Origin: Streptomyces flaveus
GTDB lineage: Bacteria; Actinomycetota; Actinomycetes; Streptomycetales; Streptomycetaceae
DNA: 57,504 bases
Direction: 5' to 3'
Assembly (NCBI RefSeq): GCF_014647675.1
Contig: NZ_BMPQ01000013.1
Coordinates: 69,779 to 127,282 of the forward strand
The translations under genes were made by a program, and so were the position numbers. A model generated the notes under the pieces. It saw nothing but the letters and a program-made list of their open reading frames with translations, did no database searches and had not been told where the DNA came from. Of this stretch, positions 49,226 through 57,482 are shown one piece after another (position 1 is the stretch's first letter; each line of letters starts with the position of its first letter).

Positions 49226-50550
49226 ACGGCACACGCGTCAACCAGGCGGAGGCCGAGCGCCATCCGCTGCTGTGGGACGGTGATGTGGTGGTCGTCGGCG
49301 GAGGCTCGGCGGGCTCCGCGGCAGCCGTCGCGGCCGCCCGACGGGGCGCCTCCACCCTGCTCGTGGAGGGCGCTGCTCACCTGGGCGGGACTGGGGCGAG
49401 CGTCCTGGACACCTTCTACGGCTTCTACGCGCCCGGCACGGGGGAGCGCGTCGTCGGCGGCGTCGGCTGGGAGGTGTGCCAGGAGCTCACCGATCGCAAG
49501 GCGGCCTTCGAACGCCCCAACACCTACGGCGCGGGCGCCGGCATCACCTACGACCCCGAGACGCTCAAGCTGGTCTGGGACGAACTCGCCGGCAGGGCCG
49601 GGGTGCGGGTCCTGTTCCACGCGCGTGCGTCACGGGTGGTGATGGAGGGTCAGGACGTTCTCGGGGTGGTCGTCGAGACGGTCGCCGGCCCCGGATACGT
49701 ACGGGCTGGGATCGTCGTCGACGCCAGCGGTGATGCCGACATCGCCTGGCGCGCGGGGGCTGCGCTGGAGCGACCCGCCGAGGACCGCGTCGTGCAACCG
49801 CTCACCCAGACCTTCCGGCTCGCCGGTGTCGACGCCGAGGCGACCGGGACGGCGGAGCTGCACCGCCTGATGGCTCTGCACGCGGACTCGGGAGCGTACG
49901 AGCTGCCCCGGCGCGAAGGTTCCGTCCACCGGACCACCGAACCCGGGGTCGTCCACACGAACGTGACCCGCGTCAGCGGCATCGACCCTACCGACCCGTG
50001 GCAGCTCTCCGGAGCCGAACAGGAGGGGCGTCGCCAGGTCGTCGAGTACACCCGGTTCCTCGTCGAGCAGGTGCCGGGGTACGAACGGGCTTTCCTCGTC
50101 GCGTCCGCGCCGCGGATCGGCGTGCGGGAGAGCCGCCGTCTGATCGGCGAGTACGTCCTGGGCAAGGAAGACGTTCTGAGTGCGCGGCAGTTCGAGGACG
50201 CCATCGCGCGCTGTGGTGCTCCGATCGAGGACCATGCCGCCGGGCAGCGGACGATCTGGCAGTACGTCGGCTCCGGTGACCAGACGCCCACCGGCCGCAC
50301 TTACGGTGTGCCCTACCGATGCCTGCTTCCCCGTGGCGTTGACGGTCTGCTCGTCGCGGGCCGGTGCCTGTCGGCCACCCACGACGCCCACGCCTCCGTC
50401 CGCTCCATCGGACAGTGCATGGCGATGGGGCAGGCCGCCGGGACCGCGGCGGCCCTGGCGGTCTCCGCCGGATGCCGGCCCCGCGACGCGAACATCGTCG
50501 AACTGCGTGAGCAACTCGCAGCCGACGGCGCCCTGATCGGACCCGACTGA
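49222..50550 (+). CDS. FAD-dependent oxidoreductase (PF12831 type)
   Basis: 442-residue flavoprotein. FAD loop DVVVVGGGSAGSAAAVAAARRG near residue 15 (read in two parts), then LGGTGASVLDTFYGFYAPG, the typical second segment of the FAD_oxidored family, VVDASGDADIAWRAG and the C-terminal RSIGQCMAMGQAAGTAAALAV. Members occur in many sugar clusters and may oxidise sugar hydroxyls, but few are characterised. The GTG at 49222 overlaps the SDR stop (GTGA); the open frame back to 49150 is a shadow. It is last in the SIS-SDR-FAD operon, followed by a promoter region. Confidence 0.9.
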   Translation: MNGTRVNQAEAERHPLLWDGDVVVVGGGSAGSAAAVAAARRGASTLLVEGAAHLGGTGASVLDTFYGFYAPGTGERVVGGVGWEVCQELTDRKAAFERPNTYGAGAGITYDPETLKLVWDELAGRAGVRVLFHARASRVVMEGQDVLGVVVETVAGPGYVRAGIVVDASGDADIAWRAGAALERPAEDRVVQPLTQTFRLAGVDAEATGTAELHRLMALHADSGAYELPRREGSVHRTTEPGVVHTNVTRVSGIDPTDPWQLSGAEQEGRRQVVEYTRFLVEQVPGYERAFLVASAPRIGVRESRRLIGEYVLGKEDVLSARQFEDAIARCGAPIEDHAAGQRTIWQYVGSGDQTPTGRTYGVPYRCLLPRGVDGLLVAGRCLSATHDAHASVRSIGQCMAMGQAAGTAAALAVSAGCRPRDANIVELREQLAADGALIGPD

Positions 50551-50558
50551 CCGTCTCT

Positions 50559-50577
50559 GTATAAAAGGCTAGACAGG
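50559..50577 (-). promoter_or_regulatory. HutC-type operator-like site after FAD oxidoreductase gene
   Basis: On the minus strand CCTGTCTAGCCTTTTATAC, with the same CCTGTCTAG start as the site at 47666. The second half of the palindrome is less good (GTCTAGCC). It lies 158 bp upstream of the ROK gene. Confidence 0.5.
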
Positions 50578-50690
50578 TTGTGCGTGTGCCGCTGACCCGC
50601 TCAAGGCTGATCATGGCGACTCAAATCAGTCAAAATTTCTGATTCTTTACGTCTCAACTGATTGACTGGATGATTTGCGCGCCTTAACTT

Positions 50691-50709
50691 CCCGTTAAGT
50701 CTATACAGG
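50691..50709 (-). promoter_or_regulatory. HutC-type operator before the ROK operon
   Basis: On the minus strand CCTGTATAGACTTAACGGG: GTATAGAC fits GTNTANAC, and it shares CCTGTNTAGACTTA with the site at 47666-47684. It lies only 26-44 bp upstream of the ATG at 50735, a typical repressor position. Confidence 0.7.
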
Positions 50710-50734
50710 CAATACTGATCCATCAGGAGATCGT

Positions 50735-51706
50735 ATGGTCGCGACCAGGGGCGGTCCTCGCCCCGAAGGGTCCGCCCTTGGGGTGGACATCGGGGGCACG
50801 AACATCAAGTGGGTGCACCGTGCCGGCGCGGTCGTCGTCGCTCGGGGCACGCTGCCCACACCGGCCGCCGGTCCCGCGCAGGTCGCCGCCGCCATCGCCG
50901 AACTCGCCGAGGCACGCACCGTCGAGGCCATCGGCGTAGCGCTGCCCGGTCATCTGAGCCCGGACCTTCGCTTCACCACCACCATTCCGAACATCGACGG
51001 CGACTGGCAGGGTTACCCGCTTGCGGACACGCTCGAGCGCGATACCGCGAAGCCCGTGCTGCTGATGAACGACGCACGCGCGTTCGCCTCGGCGGAACTC
51101 GCTCTGGGCTCCGCGCGCGGTCACACCGACGTGGTGTTCATGACCATGGGCACCGGGATAGGAGGTGCGATCGCCCTGGGCGGCAGCGTCCTGCGAGGCC
51201 CCGGCGACAGGATCGGCGAAATCGGGCACATGACCGCCGCGCCCGGCGGAAGCCGCTGTGCGTGCGGAGCCCGCGGCTGCCTGGAGACGGTGTCGGGCGG
51301 CCGGGCGCTGGCAGTCGCCTGGTCCCGCGTGCTCGCCTCGCGCGGAACCGCGGACCAGGACCGGACCGCGACACCCGAAGACCTGGTCCAGGCCGCCCAG
51401 TCGGGCGACACCACGGCCCGGGAGATCCTCGATACGGCCGCCACGGCAGTAGGTACGGTCCTGGGCAGCGTGCTGACCCAGCTCGGTCTCTCGACGGTCG
51501 TCGTCGGCGGTGGCGTGGCGCCGGCCTTCGGCGTGATGCGACCGGCCGTCGAACTGGCACTGCGCGATCGTCGGCGACTGATCGGACCGGTGATGTTCCT
51601 GACCGCCGCACTCGGCCCGTACGCCGGCGCGATGGGAGCGGCGCTGAACGCCACGGCGCAGCCCCTCGCCGTCGCTTCGGCACTGCCTCGGTTATCCGTG
51701 ATCTGA
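50735..51706 (+). CDS. ROK family sugar kinase
   Basis: 323-residue ROK protein without an HTH, so a kinase. ATP loop GVDIGGTNIKWV near residue 13, GTGIGGAIALGG in the middle and the ROK zinc site in EIGHMTAAPG and CACGARGCLETVSGG. It would phosphorylate the hexose or amino sugar released in the cytoplasm; typical substrates are glucose, ManNAc, fructose or allose. The ATG at 50735 has AGGAGAT upstream. It heads the second plus-strand operon, with GH13 glucosidase and ABC importer, and has a HutC-type operator at its promoter. Confidence 0.93.
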   Translation: MVATRGGPRPEGSALGVDIGGTNIKWVHRAGAVVVARGTLPTPAAGPAQVAAAIAELAEARTVEAIGVALPGHLSPDLRFTTTIPNIDGDWQGYPLADTLERDTAKPVLLMNDARAFASAELALGSARGHTDVVFMTMGTGIGGAIALGGSVLRGPGDRIGEIGHMTAAPGGSRCACGARGCLETVSGGRALAVAWSRVLASRGTADQDRTATPEDLVQAAQSGDTTAREILDTAATAVGTVLGSVLTQLGLSTVVVGGGVAPAFGVMRPAVELALRDRRRLIGPVMFLTAALGPYAGAMGAALNATAQPLAVASALPRLSVI

Positions 51707-51762
51707 CGGCCCCTTAGCACCCTTCGGCGAGCGGCGCGATCGGCGGACCGCCCTTCCTCCGC

Positions 51763-51840
51763 ATCGGCGGGTGTCGCGCCGGCGAACGGCATTCCGGCCT
51801 CACCGGCGGGCATCGCGCCGGCGAATGGGCTTCCGTCCTC
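51763..51840. repeat. 39-bp tandem duplication
   Basis: Two adjacent 39-bp units (51763-51801 and 51802-51840), 32 of 39 bases identical, both containing the block TCGCGCCGGCGAA. A third, strongly diverged unit may follow to about 51879. Role unknown. Confidence 0.75.
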
Positions 51841-51903
51841 ATCGGTGGCCTCACACCCGGCGACCCTGCTTGGCCCGGCGAACGAATCCGAACGAATCCT
51901 TGC

Positions 51904-51931
51904 CCGTCAGCCGTCAGCCGTCAGCCGTCAG
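51904..51931. repeat. four copies of a 7-bp repeat
   Basis: CCGTCAG occurs four times in perfect tandem. Such a heptamer array can change in copy number by slippage and lies 160 bp upstream of the GH13 start. Confidence 0.85.
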
Positions 51932-52090
51932 TCTCGCCTGCCAACCGGCCTCCCCATCCGCGTCTCATCTGCCTCCCCTCCCCTCCCAACGCGCCTTCCG
52001 CGGTGCGGGATCCGGCGCCCAGTCGGCCGGCCGTCGCTCTCCCTGCTCGGCGGCCGGTCTCCATCACGCCCAGCCCAGGACGGTTTCCCG

Positions 52091-53767
52091 ATGATCGACG
52101 CATTCGTCGACGACGGCTCGGTACAGAACGAACCGCGCCCCTCCGAGCGGCCAGAGCACACCGCACGACAGCAGTGGTGGCGCACCGCCGTCATCTACGA
52201 GGTGTACGTCCGCAGCTTCCTCGACAGCACCGGGGACGGCATCGGCGACCTCGCCGGTGTCCGCGCGGGCCTGCCGTACCTCAAGCGACTCGGTGTCGAC
52301 GGCATATGGCTCAACCCGTTCTACCCCTCGCCGCAGTACGACCACGGCTACGACGTCGCCGACTACTGCGACGTGGACCCGGTCTACGGAGACCTGGACG
52401 AATTCGGCGGCCTGGTGGACGACGCGCATCGACTCGGGTTCAAGGTGCTCATCGACATCGTCCCCAACCACTGCTCCAGCCGCCACCCGTGGTTCCTGCA
52501 GGCCCTGGCCGAAGGCCCGGACGGCGGTCCGGGCAGATCCCGCTTCCACTTCGCCGAGGGCCGGGGTGCGGGCGGCGAACTGCCGCCCAACAACTGGCAC
52601 TCCATGTTCGGCGGACCCGCATGGACCCGGGTGACCGAGCCGGACGGCACGCCGGGCCAGTGGTACCTGCACCTGTTCGGGCCGGAGCAGCCCGACTTGA
52701 ACTGGCGTAACCCCGAAGTCGGCGGCTACTTCGGGCAAGTACTGCGGTTCTGGCTGGACCGTGGCGTCGACGGGTTCCGCATCGACGTGGCCACCGGCCT
52801 CTTCAAGCATCCCGCACTGCCGGACTCCCCGGACCCGGCAGCCGACGCGCGCGCCCGGGACACGGTCAACCCCCTGGCGTGGAACCAGCCCGAGACCCAC
52901 GGTGTCTGGCGCACCTGGCGCGCCATCTGCGAGGAATACACCGCACGGGACGGCATCGACCGGCTGCTCGTCGGAGAGGTGTCCGTGCGCACCCCGGCCG
53001 AGCAGGCCGCCTATGTCCGCCCGGACGAGCTCCACCAGGCGTTCTTCTTCCACATGCTGACGGCCCCCTGGGACGCCGCCACCTTCCGCCGGGTCATCCA
53101 GGACGCGCTGCGGGACATAGCCGACACCGGGTCGACCATCACCTGGGTGCTCAACAACCACGATCAGGTCCGCACCGTCACCCGGTACGCGGCCTCCGCG
53201 CGTGCTCGCGCCGCCGCGCTGCTGATGCTCTCCCTGCCCGGCGCCGCCTACATCTACCAGGGCGAGGAGCTGGGCCTGCCGGAGGTCGTCGACCTGCCGG
53301 ACGAGGTGCTCACCGACCCGATCTTCCATCGCAGTGGCAGCCGCGTGGGCATCCGGGACGGCTGCCGCGTACCGCTGCCGTGGTCGGGGCACATGTCCCC
53401 GTTCGGGTTCACCTCGGGAGAAGGCGTCGCCAAGCCGTGGCTGCCGCAGCCCGAGTGGTTCGCGGAGCACACCACCGAGCGGGGCATGGCCGATCCCGAT
53501 TCCTTCTGGCATCTGTATCGCGACGCGCTGCGGTTGCGCCAGAGCCTGCCGTCGCTCGGCAACGGGACGCTGCGCTGGCTGGATTCCCCGCCGCAGGTCC
53601 TGGCCTTCGTCCGCGGTGACGGGCTGGTGTGCGCCGTCAACTTCGGTGACGTCCCCTGTCCAGCCCCGGTCCACGGCACACCGCTGCTCGCGAGCGGTCC
53701 CTGCCCGCCCGGCACCCTCCCCGGCAGCACTGCCGCCTGGTGGGTGGCCGACGGCCTCACCGACTGA
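52091..53767 (+). CDS. GH13 alpha-glucosidase-type glycoside hydrolase
   Basis: 558-residue cytoplasmic GH13 enzyme. Conserved regions: DIVPNH (I), GFRIDVATG with the nucleophile Asp (II), LVGEVS with the acid/base Glu (III) and NNHDQ (IV). The N-terminal WWRTAVIYEVYVRSFLDSTG with GIGDLAGV is that of oligo-1,6-glucosidase/alpha-glucosidase-like subfamilies. No signal peptide, so it acts on imported oligosaccharide. The ATG at 52091 is chosen because family similarity starts right after it. It lies between the ROK kinase and the ABC importer, so it probably cleaves the transported alpha-glucoside. Confidence 0.93.
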   Translation: MIDAFVDDGSVQNEPRPSERPEHTARQQWWRTAVIYEVYVRSFLDSTGDGIGDLAGVRAGLPYLKRLGVDGIWLNPFYPSPQYDHGYDVADYCDVDPVYGDLDEFGGLVDDAHRLGFKVLIDIVPNHCSSRHPWFLQALAEGPDGGPGRSRFHFAEGRGAGGELPPNNWHSMFGGPAWTRVTEPDGTPGQWYLHLFGPEQPDLNWRNPEVGGYFGQVLRFWLDRGVDGFRIDVATGLFKHPALPDSPDPAADARARDTVNPLAWNQPETHGVWRTWRAICEEYTARDGIDRLLVGEVSVRTPAEQAAYVRPDELHQAFFFHMLTAPWDAATFRRVIQDALRDIADTGSTITWVLNNHDQVRTVTRYAASARARAAALLMLSLPGAAYIYQGEELGLPEVVDLPDEVLTDPIFHRSGSRVGIRDGCRVPLPWSGHMSPFGFTSGEGVAKPWLPQPEWFAEHTTERGMADPDSFWHLYRDALRLRQSLPSLGNGTLRWLDSPPQVLAFVRGDGLVCAVNFGDVPCPAPVHGTPLLASGPCPPGTLPGSTAAWWVADGLTD

Positions 53768-53819
53768 CCCGCTGTCCGTCGCAACACGTTCCGTCCGTCT
53801 TTCACAAAGGAGTGACCCA

Positions 53820-55175
53820 ATGAATGGCAGAGCGGCAGTACTGACGGCCGTCGCCGTCCTGATGATCGGGGCCGCCGGGTGCGGCTCTTCGGACAAGGAC
53901 GCCTCCAGCGCCCCCGCGACCACCGGTGCGGGCGGCGCCTCCACGTTGGACCTGCCCAAGCTCGACGGGCAGAAGCTGCAGGTGGCCGGCGTCTGGACAG
54001 GCGCCGAGCAGAAGAACTTCCTCAAGGTACTGGCCCGCTTCGACGAGTTGACGGGAGCAAGCACCACCTTCGTGCCCACCGGCGACAACGTGTCGACCTT
54101 CGTCGGCAGCAAGATCCAGGGCGGCTCTCCGCCGGACGTGGCCCTGCTGCCCCAGCCCGGCGTGCTGCAGCAGTTCGCCAAGGAGGGCTGGCTCAAGCCG
54201 CTCCAGCCCGCCGTGGCCAAGGAGCTGGACCAGAACTACAGCAAGGCCTGGCGCGACCTGAGCACGTACGAGAGCAAGCAGTACGGCGTGTTCTTCAAGG
54301 TCACCAACAAGTCCTTGTTCTGGTACAACACGGCGATCTGGGAGCAGGCCGGACTGACTACCACCCCCACCACCTGGGAGCAGCTGCTCAAGGACGGTCA
54401 GACACTCTCCGACTCCGGCACTCCGCCGTTCTCCATAGGCGGCGCCGAGGGCTGGCTCGTGACCGACTGGTTCGAGAACATCTACCTCAGCCAGGCCGGC
54501 CCGGCCATGTACGACAAGTTGACGAAGCATCAGATCAAGTGGACAGACCCGTCGGTGACCAAGGCGCTGACCACGCTGGGCCAGATCTTCGGCAGGCCCG
54601 ATCTGATCGCCGGAGGCACACGCGGCGCGCTGCAGACCGACTTCCCCACCTCGGTCGGCCAGGTCTTCTCCGACCCGCCCAAGGCCGCGCTGGTCTACGA
54701 GGGCGAGTTCATCGCGACCAACATCACCCAGGAGACCACGGCCAAGGTCGGCACCGACGCCAAGGTCTTCCCCTTCCCGTCCGTGGACGGCGGCAAGGCA
54801 CCAGTGGTGAGCAGTGGTGACGTCGCGGTCGCGCTCAAGGACGGCGAAGGCGCGCAGGCGCTGATGCGCTTCCTGGTTTCCCCGGAGGCGGCGGAAATCG
54901 CCGTACAGCAGGGCGGTTTCCTGTCTCCGAACAAGGCGGTCGCCTTCTCCAACTACCGCGACGACACCGTACGGGGCATCGCGAAGAACCTGATCAAGGC
55001 CGGCGACAACATCCGGTTCGACATGTCCGATCAGGCGCCGGCCGCGTTCGGCGGAACCAAGGGGCAGGGGGAGTGGAAGGACCTGCAGGACTTCCTCGCC
55101 AAGCCTTCCGATGTAGCGGGCGCGCAGAAACAGCTCGAAGCGGACGCCGCGAAGGCGTTCGCCAAGGCTGGCTGA
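53820..55175 (+). CDS. sugar ABC transporter solute-binding lipoprotein
   Basis: 451-residue extracellular solute-binding protein (family 1, CUT1 type). The lipoprotein signal ends with the lipobox IGAAGC near residue 20, so it is anchored outside the membrane. The mature part has GSKIQGGSPPDVALLPQPG and YGVFFKVTNKSLFWYNTAIW, typical of alpha-glucoside-type binding proteins. The ATG at 53820 has AAGGAG upstream. It is followed 10 bp later by two permease genes. No ATPase gene is in the window; many Streptomyces CUT1 systems share the unlinked MsiK ATPase. Confidence 0.94.
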   Translation: MNGRAAVLTAVAVLMIGAAGCGSSDKDASSAPATTGAGGASTLDLPKLDGQKLQVAGVWTGAEQKNFLKVLARFDELTGASTTFVPTGDNVSTFVGSKIQGGSPPDVALLPQPGVLQQFAKEGWLKPLQPAVAKELDQNYSKAWRDLSTYESKQYGVFFKVTNKSLFWYNTAIWEQAGLTTTPTTWEQLLKDGQTLSDSGTPPFSIGGAEGWLVTDWFENIYLSQAGPAMYDKLTKHQIKWTDPSVTKALTTLGQIFGRPDLIAGGTRGALQTDFPTSVGQVFSDPPKAALVYEGEFIATNITQETTAKVGTDAKVFPFPSVDGGKAPVVSSGDVAVALKDGEGAQALMRFLVSPEAAEIAVQQGGFLSPNKAVAFSNYRDDTVRGIAKNLIKAGDNIRFDMSDQAPAAFGGTKGQGEWKDLQDFLAKPSDVAGAQKQLEADAAKAFAKAG

Positions 55176-55185
55176 GGCAGCCGCC

Positions 55186-56565
55186 ATGTCACAGACCCTT
55201 TCCCCTCCGTCCCCCGCCGCCCCCGCGGCGGCGGGGGCACCCGCCCGCCGCAGGAGGAGGACGCTTCGAGGCCGTAGCTGGATCGCGGTCTTCTTCCTGC
55301 TGCCCGCGCTGGTCCTGCTCGGCGCACTCGTGGTGTATCCGATCGTGTGGTCAGTGGTACGCAGTCTCTTCGGCCCCGACGGATTCACGCACTTCGTCGG
55401 GCTCTCCAACTACACCGACGTCTTCACCGACCACCAGACCCTCGTCGCCATCAAGAACAATGCGATCTGGGTCGTGGTCGCACCCGTCGCGGCCACCGGG
55501 CTGGGCCTGATCTTCGCCGTGCTCACCGATCGGATCCGCTGGGGCACGGCATTCAAGCTGGTCGTCTTCATGCCGATGGCCATCTCCATGCTGGCCGCCG
55601 GCATCATCTTCCGGCTGGTCTACGACCAGGACCCCGGCAAGGGCGTGGCCAACGCGGTGGCGACCGGCGTCCACGACACCTTCTTCAAGGCATCGGCGTA
55701 TCCCGGGGCCCATCCCCGCGTGGCGGGCCCCGGCAGCGGCACCCTGGCCGGGCCGGTCGGCGGCCCTTACACGAACAGGCCCGTCAGCGCCGATGGTGGT
55801 CCGGCCACACTGCCACTGGTCGGTGTGCAGCCCAGCACGCTGACCGGCGCGACGCAGGCCGCTTCGCCGAGTGCCTGCCCACAGGGCGCGTTGTGCGGCA
55901 CGGTCTGGCTGGACTTCCAGCCGGGCGGCAGCACCCCCGGGAAGATCGACCAGGGAGAGAAGGCACTGTCAGGCGTCCGGGTCGAGGCTGTGCGTGACGG
56001 AGACGTCATCGCCACGGCGACCGCCGCCAAGGACGGCACCTTCGCCCTGCCCGCGACCCAGGTCGGCGCTTCGCCGGTTCAACTGCGCCTGCCCGCCACG
56101 AACTTCACCGAGCAGTACGCGGGTGTCAACTGGCTCGGCCCGACCCTGGTCACCTGGTCGATCATCGGTGCCTACGTCTGGATGTGGACGGGCTTCGCGA
56201 TGGTCCTCATCGCCGCCGGGTTGGCCGGGATTCCCCAGGAATTGCTGGAGGCCGCACGTGTCGACGGCGCGAGGGAGTGGCAGGTCTTCCGCCGCATCAC
56301 GGTGCCGCTCCTGACGCCGGTGCTGGGCGTCGTCCTGGTCACGCTGGTGATCAATGTGCTGAAGATCTTCGACCTGGTGTACGTCATCGCGCCCGGCGCC
56401 AGCCAACAGGACGCCAACGTACTGGCCCTGCAGCTCTATCTGTCCTCCTTCGGCGGCGGCAACGACCAGGGCACCGGCAGCGCGCTCGCCGTGCTTCTGC
56501 TCGCCCTGGTGGCGCCGGCCATGTTCCTCAACATCAAGCGGTTCCGAAAGGAGAGGTCACGATGA
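55186..56565 (+). CDS. sugar ABC permease (MalF type) with Cna-B-like insert
   Basis: 459-residue permease. Helices near 33-55, 90-112 and 123-145, then a long extracytoplasmic region (about 148-315), then helices from 320 on and the EAA loop QELLEAARVDGAREWQVFRR at 351-370, which contacts the ATPase. The insert ends in a beta domain (about 237-308) with CGTVWLDFQPGG, ALSGVRVEAVRDG and AAKDGTFALPAT, the pattern of Cna-B/SdrD-like or carboxypeptidase-regulatory-like folds; two Cys (231, 237) may form a disulfide. E. coli MalF also has a large periplasmic loop that contacts its binding protein, but this one is a different fold. It overlaps the next permease gene (ATGA). Confidence 0.92.
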   Translation: MSQTLSPPSPAAPAAAGAPARRRRRTLRGRSWIAVFFLLPALVLLGALVVYPIVWSVVRSLFGPDGFTHFVGLSNYTDVFTDHQTLVAIKNNAIWVVVAPVAATGLGLIFAVLTDRIRWGTAFKLVVFMPMAISMLAAGIIFRLVYDQDPGKGVANAVATGVHDTFFKASAYPGAHPRVAGPGSGTLAGPVGGPYTNRPVSADGGPATLPLVGVQPSTLTGATQAASPSACPQGALCGTVWLDFQPGGSTPGKIDQGEKALSGVRVEAVRDGDVIATATAAKDGTFALPATQVGASPVQLRLPATNFTEQYAGVNWLGPTLVTWSIIGAYVWMWTGFAMVLIAAGLAGIPQELLEAARVDGAREWQVFRRITVPLLTPVLGVVLVTLVINVLKIFDLVYVIAPGASQQDANVLALQLYLSSFGGGNDQGTGSALAVLLLALVAPAMFLNIKRFRKERSR

Positions 56566-57482
56566 CAACCCTTCAGACCGCCCAGGCCGGCCAGACCGAC
56601 GCCACCGTCCCCACTGCCTCCGGCCGCCCGGGTCCGGGCGCTGCCGCCCGCGCGGCTCGTCGGCTCGTCGGCGGATCCACACGTCTGGTCCTGCTGGTGG
56701 TGGCCATGTTCTGGCTGCTGCCGACCGTCGGCCTGCTGCTCTCCTCGCTGCGCGGGCCACTGGACATCGGGTCGTCCGGCTGGTGGACCGTGCTCACCAA
56801 ACCCGCGCAACTGACCCTGCACAACTACACCAGCCTGCTGGACGACCCGACGATCACGCATTCGTTCCTGAACAGTCTGCTGATCACTGTCCCCGCCACG
56901 CTGCTGGTGGTGGTTGTCGGCTCACTCGCCGGGTACGTCTTCGCCTGGGTCGAATTCCCAGGCCGGGACTGGGTGTTCCTGCTCATCGTCGGCCTGCTCG
57001 TGGTGCCCCTGCAGGTTGCGCTGGTGCCCATTACCAGTCTGTTCGGGGATCTCGGGATCTTCGGCAGCATCGTCGGTGTCGTCCTCTTCCACGTCGCTTT
57101 CGGCCTGCCGTTCGCCATTTTCCTGCTCCGGAACTTCTTCGCGGGCATCCCGCGCGAACTGCTGGAGGCCGCCCGTCTCGACGGGGCGGGCGAGTTGTGG
57201 CTCTTCGTCCGGGTGGTGGTTCCGCTCGGCGGGCCGGCGATAGCCTCGCTCGGCATCTTCCAGTTCCTGTGGGTCTGGAACGACATGCTCGTCGCGCTCA
57301 TCTTCGCCGACGCGGATTCGGCTCCGCTCACCGTGGCCCTGCAACAGCAGACCCGCCAGTTCGGCACCAATATCGACGTCCTGTCCTCCGGTGCCTTCCT
57401 CTCCATGATCATCCCGCTGGTGGTCTTCTTCGCCTTCCAGCGGCAGTTCGTCAGCGGTGTCATGGCAGGAGCGCTGAAGTAA
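56562..57482 (+). CDS. sugar ABC permease (MalG type)
   Basis: 306-residue permease with about six helices and no large insert. The EAA loop is RELLEAARLDGAGELWLFVR near residue 201, and FQFLWVWNDMLVALIFAD near the end is typical of MalG-type subunits. The ATG at 56562 overlaps the stop of the MalF-type gene, so the heterodimer is made together. It is the last complete gene; only 22 bp remain in the window, so the operon may continue (for example with another hydrolase). Confidence 0.94.
   Translation: MTTLQTAQAGQTDATVPTASGRPGPGAAARAARRLVGGSTRLVLLVVAMFWLLPTVGLLLSSLRGPLDIGSSGWWTVLTKPAQLTLHNYTSLLDDPTITHSFLNSLLITVPATLLVVVVGSLAGYVFAWVEFPGRDWVFLLIVGLLVVPLQVALVPITSLFGDLGIFGSIVGVVLFHVAFGLPFAIFLLRNFFAGIPRELLEAARLDGAGELWLFVRVVVPLGGPAIASLGIFQFLWVWNDMLVALIFADADSAPLTVALQQQTRQFGTNIDVLSSGAFLSMIIPLVVFFAFQRQFVSGVMAGALK

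Larger units (their letters stand above)
51707..52090. other. 384 bp repeat-rich gap between ROK and GH13 genes
   Basis: No gene is seen. It holds a 39-bp tandem duplication (51763-51840), a 10-bp duplication GAACGAATCC (about 51880-51899) and four 7-bp repeats (51904-51931). The GH13 open frame runs through part of it, but nothing upstream of 52091 resembles the family. It may contain a promoter for the GH13-transporter part. Confidence 0.7.
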
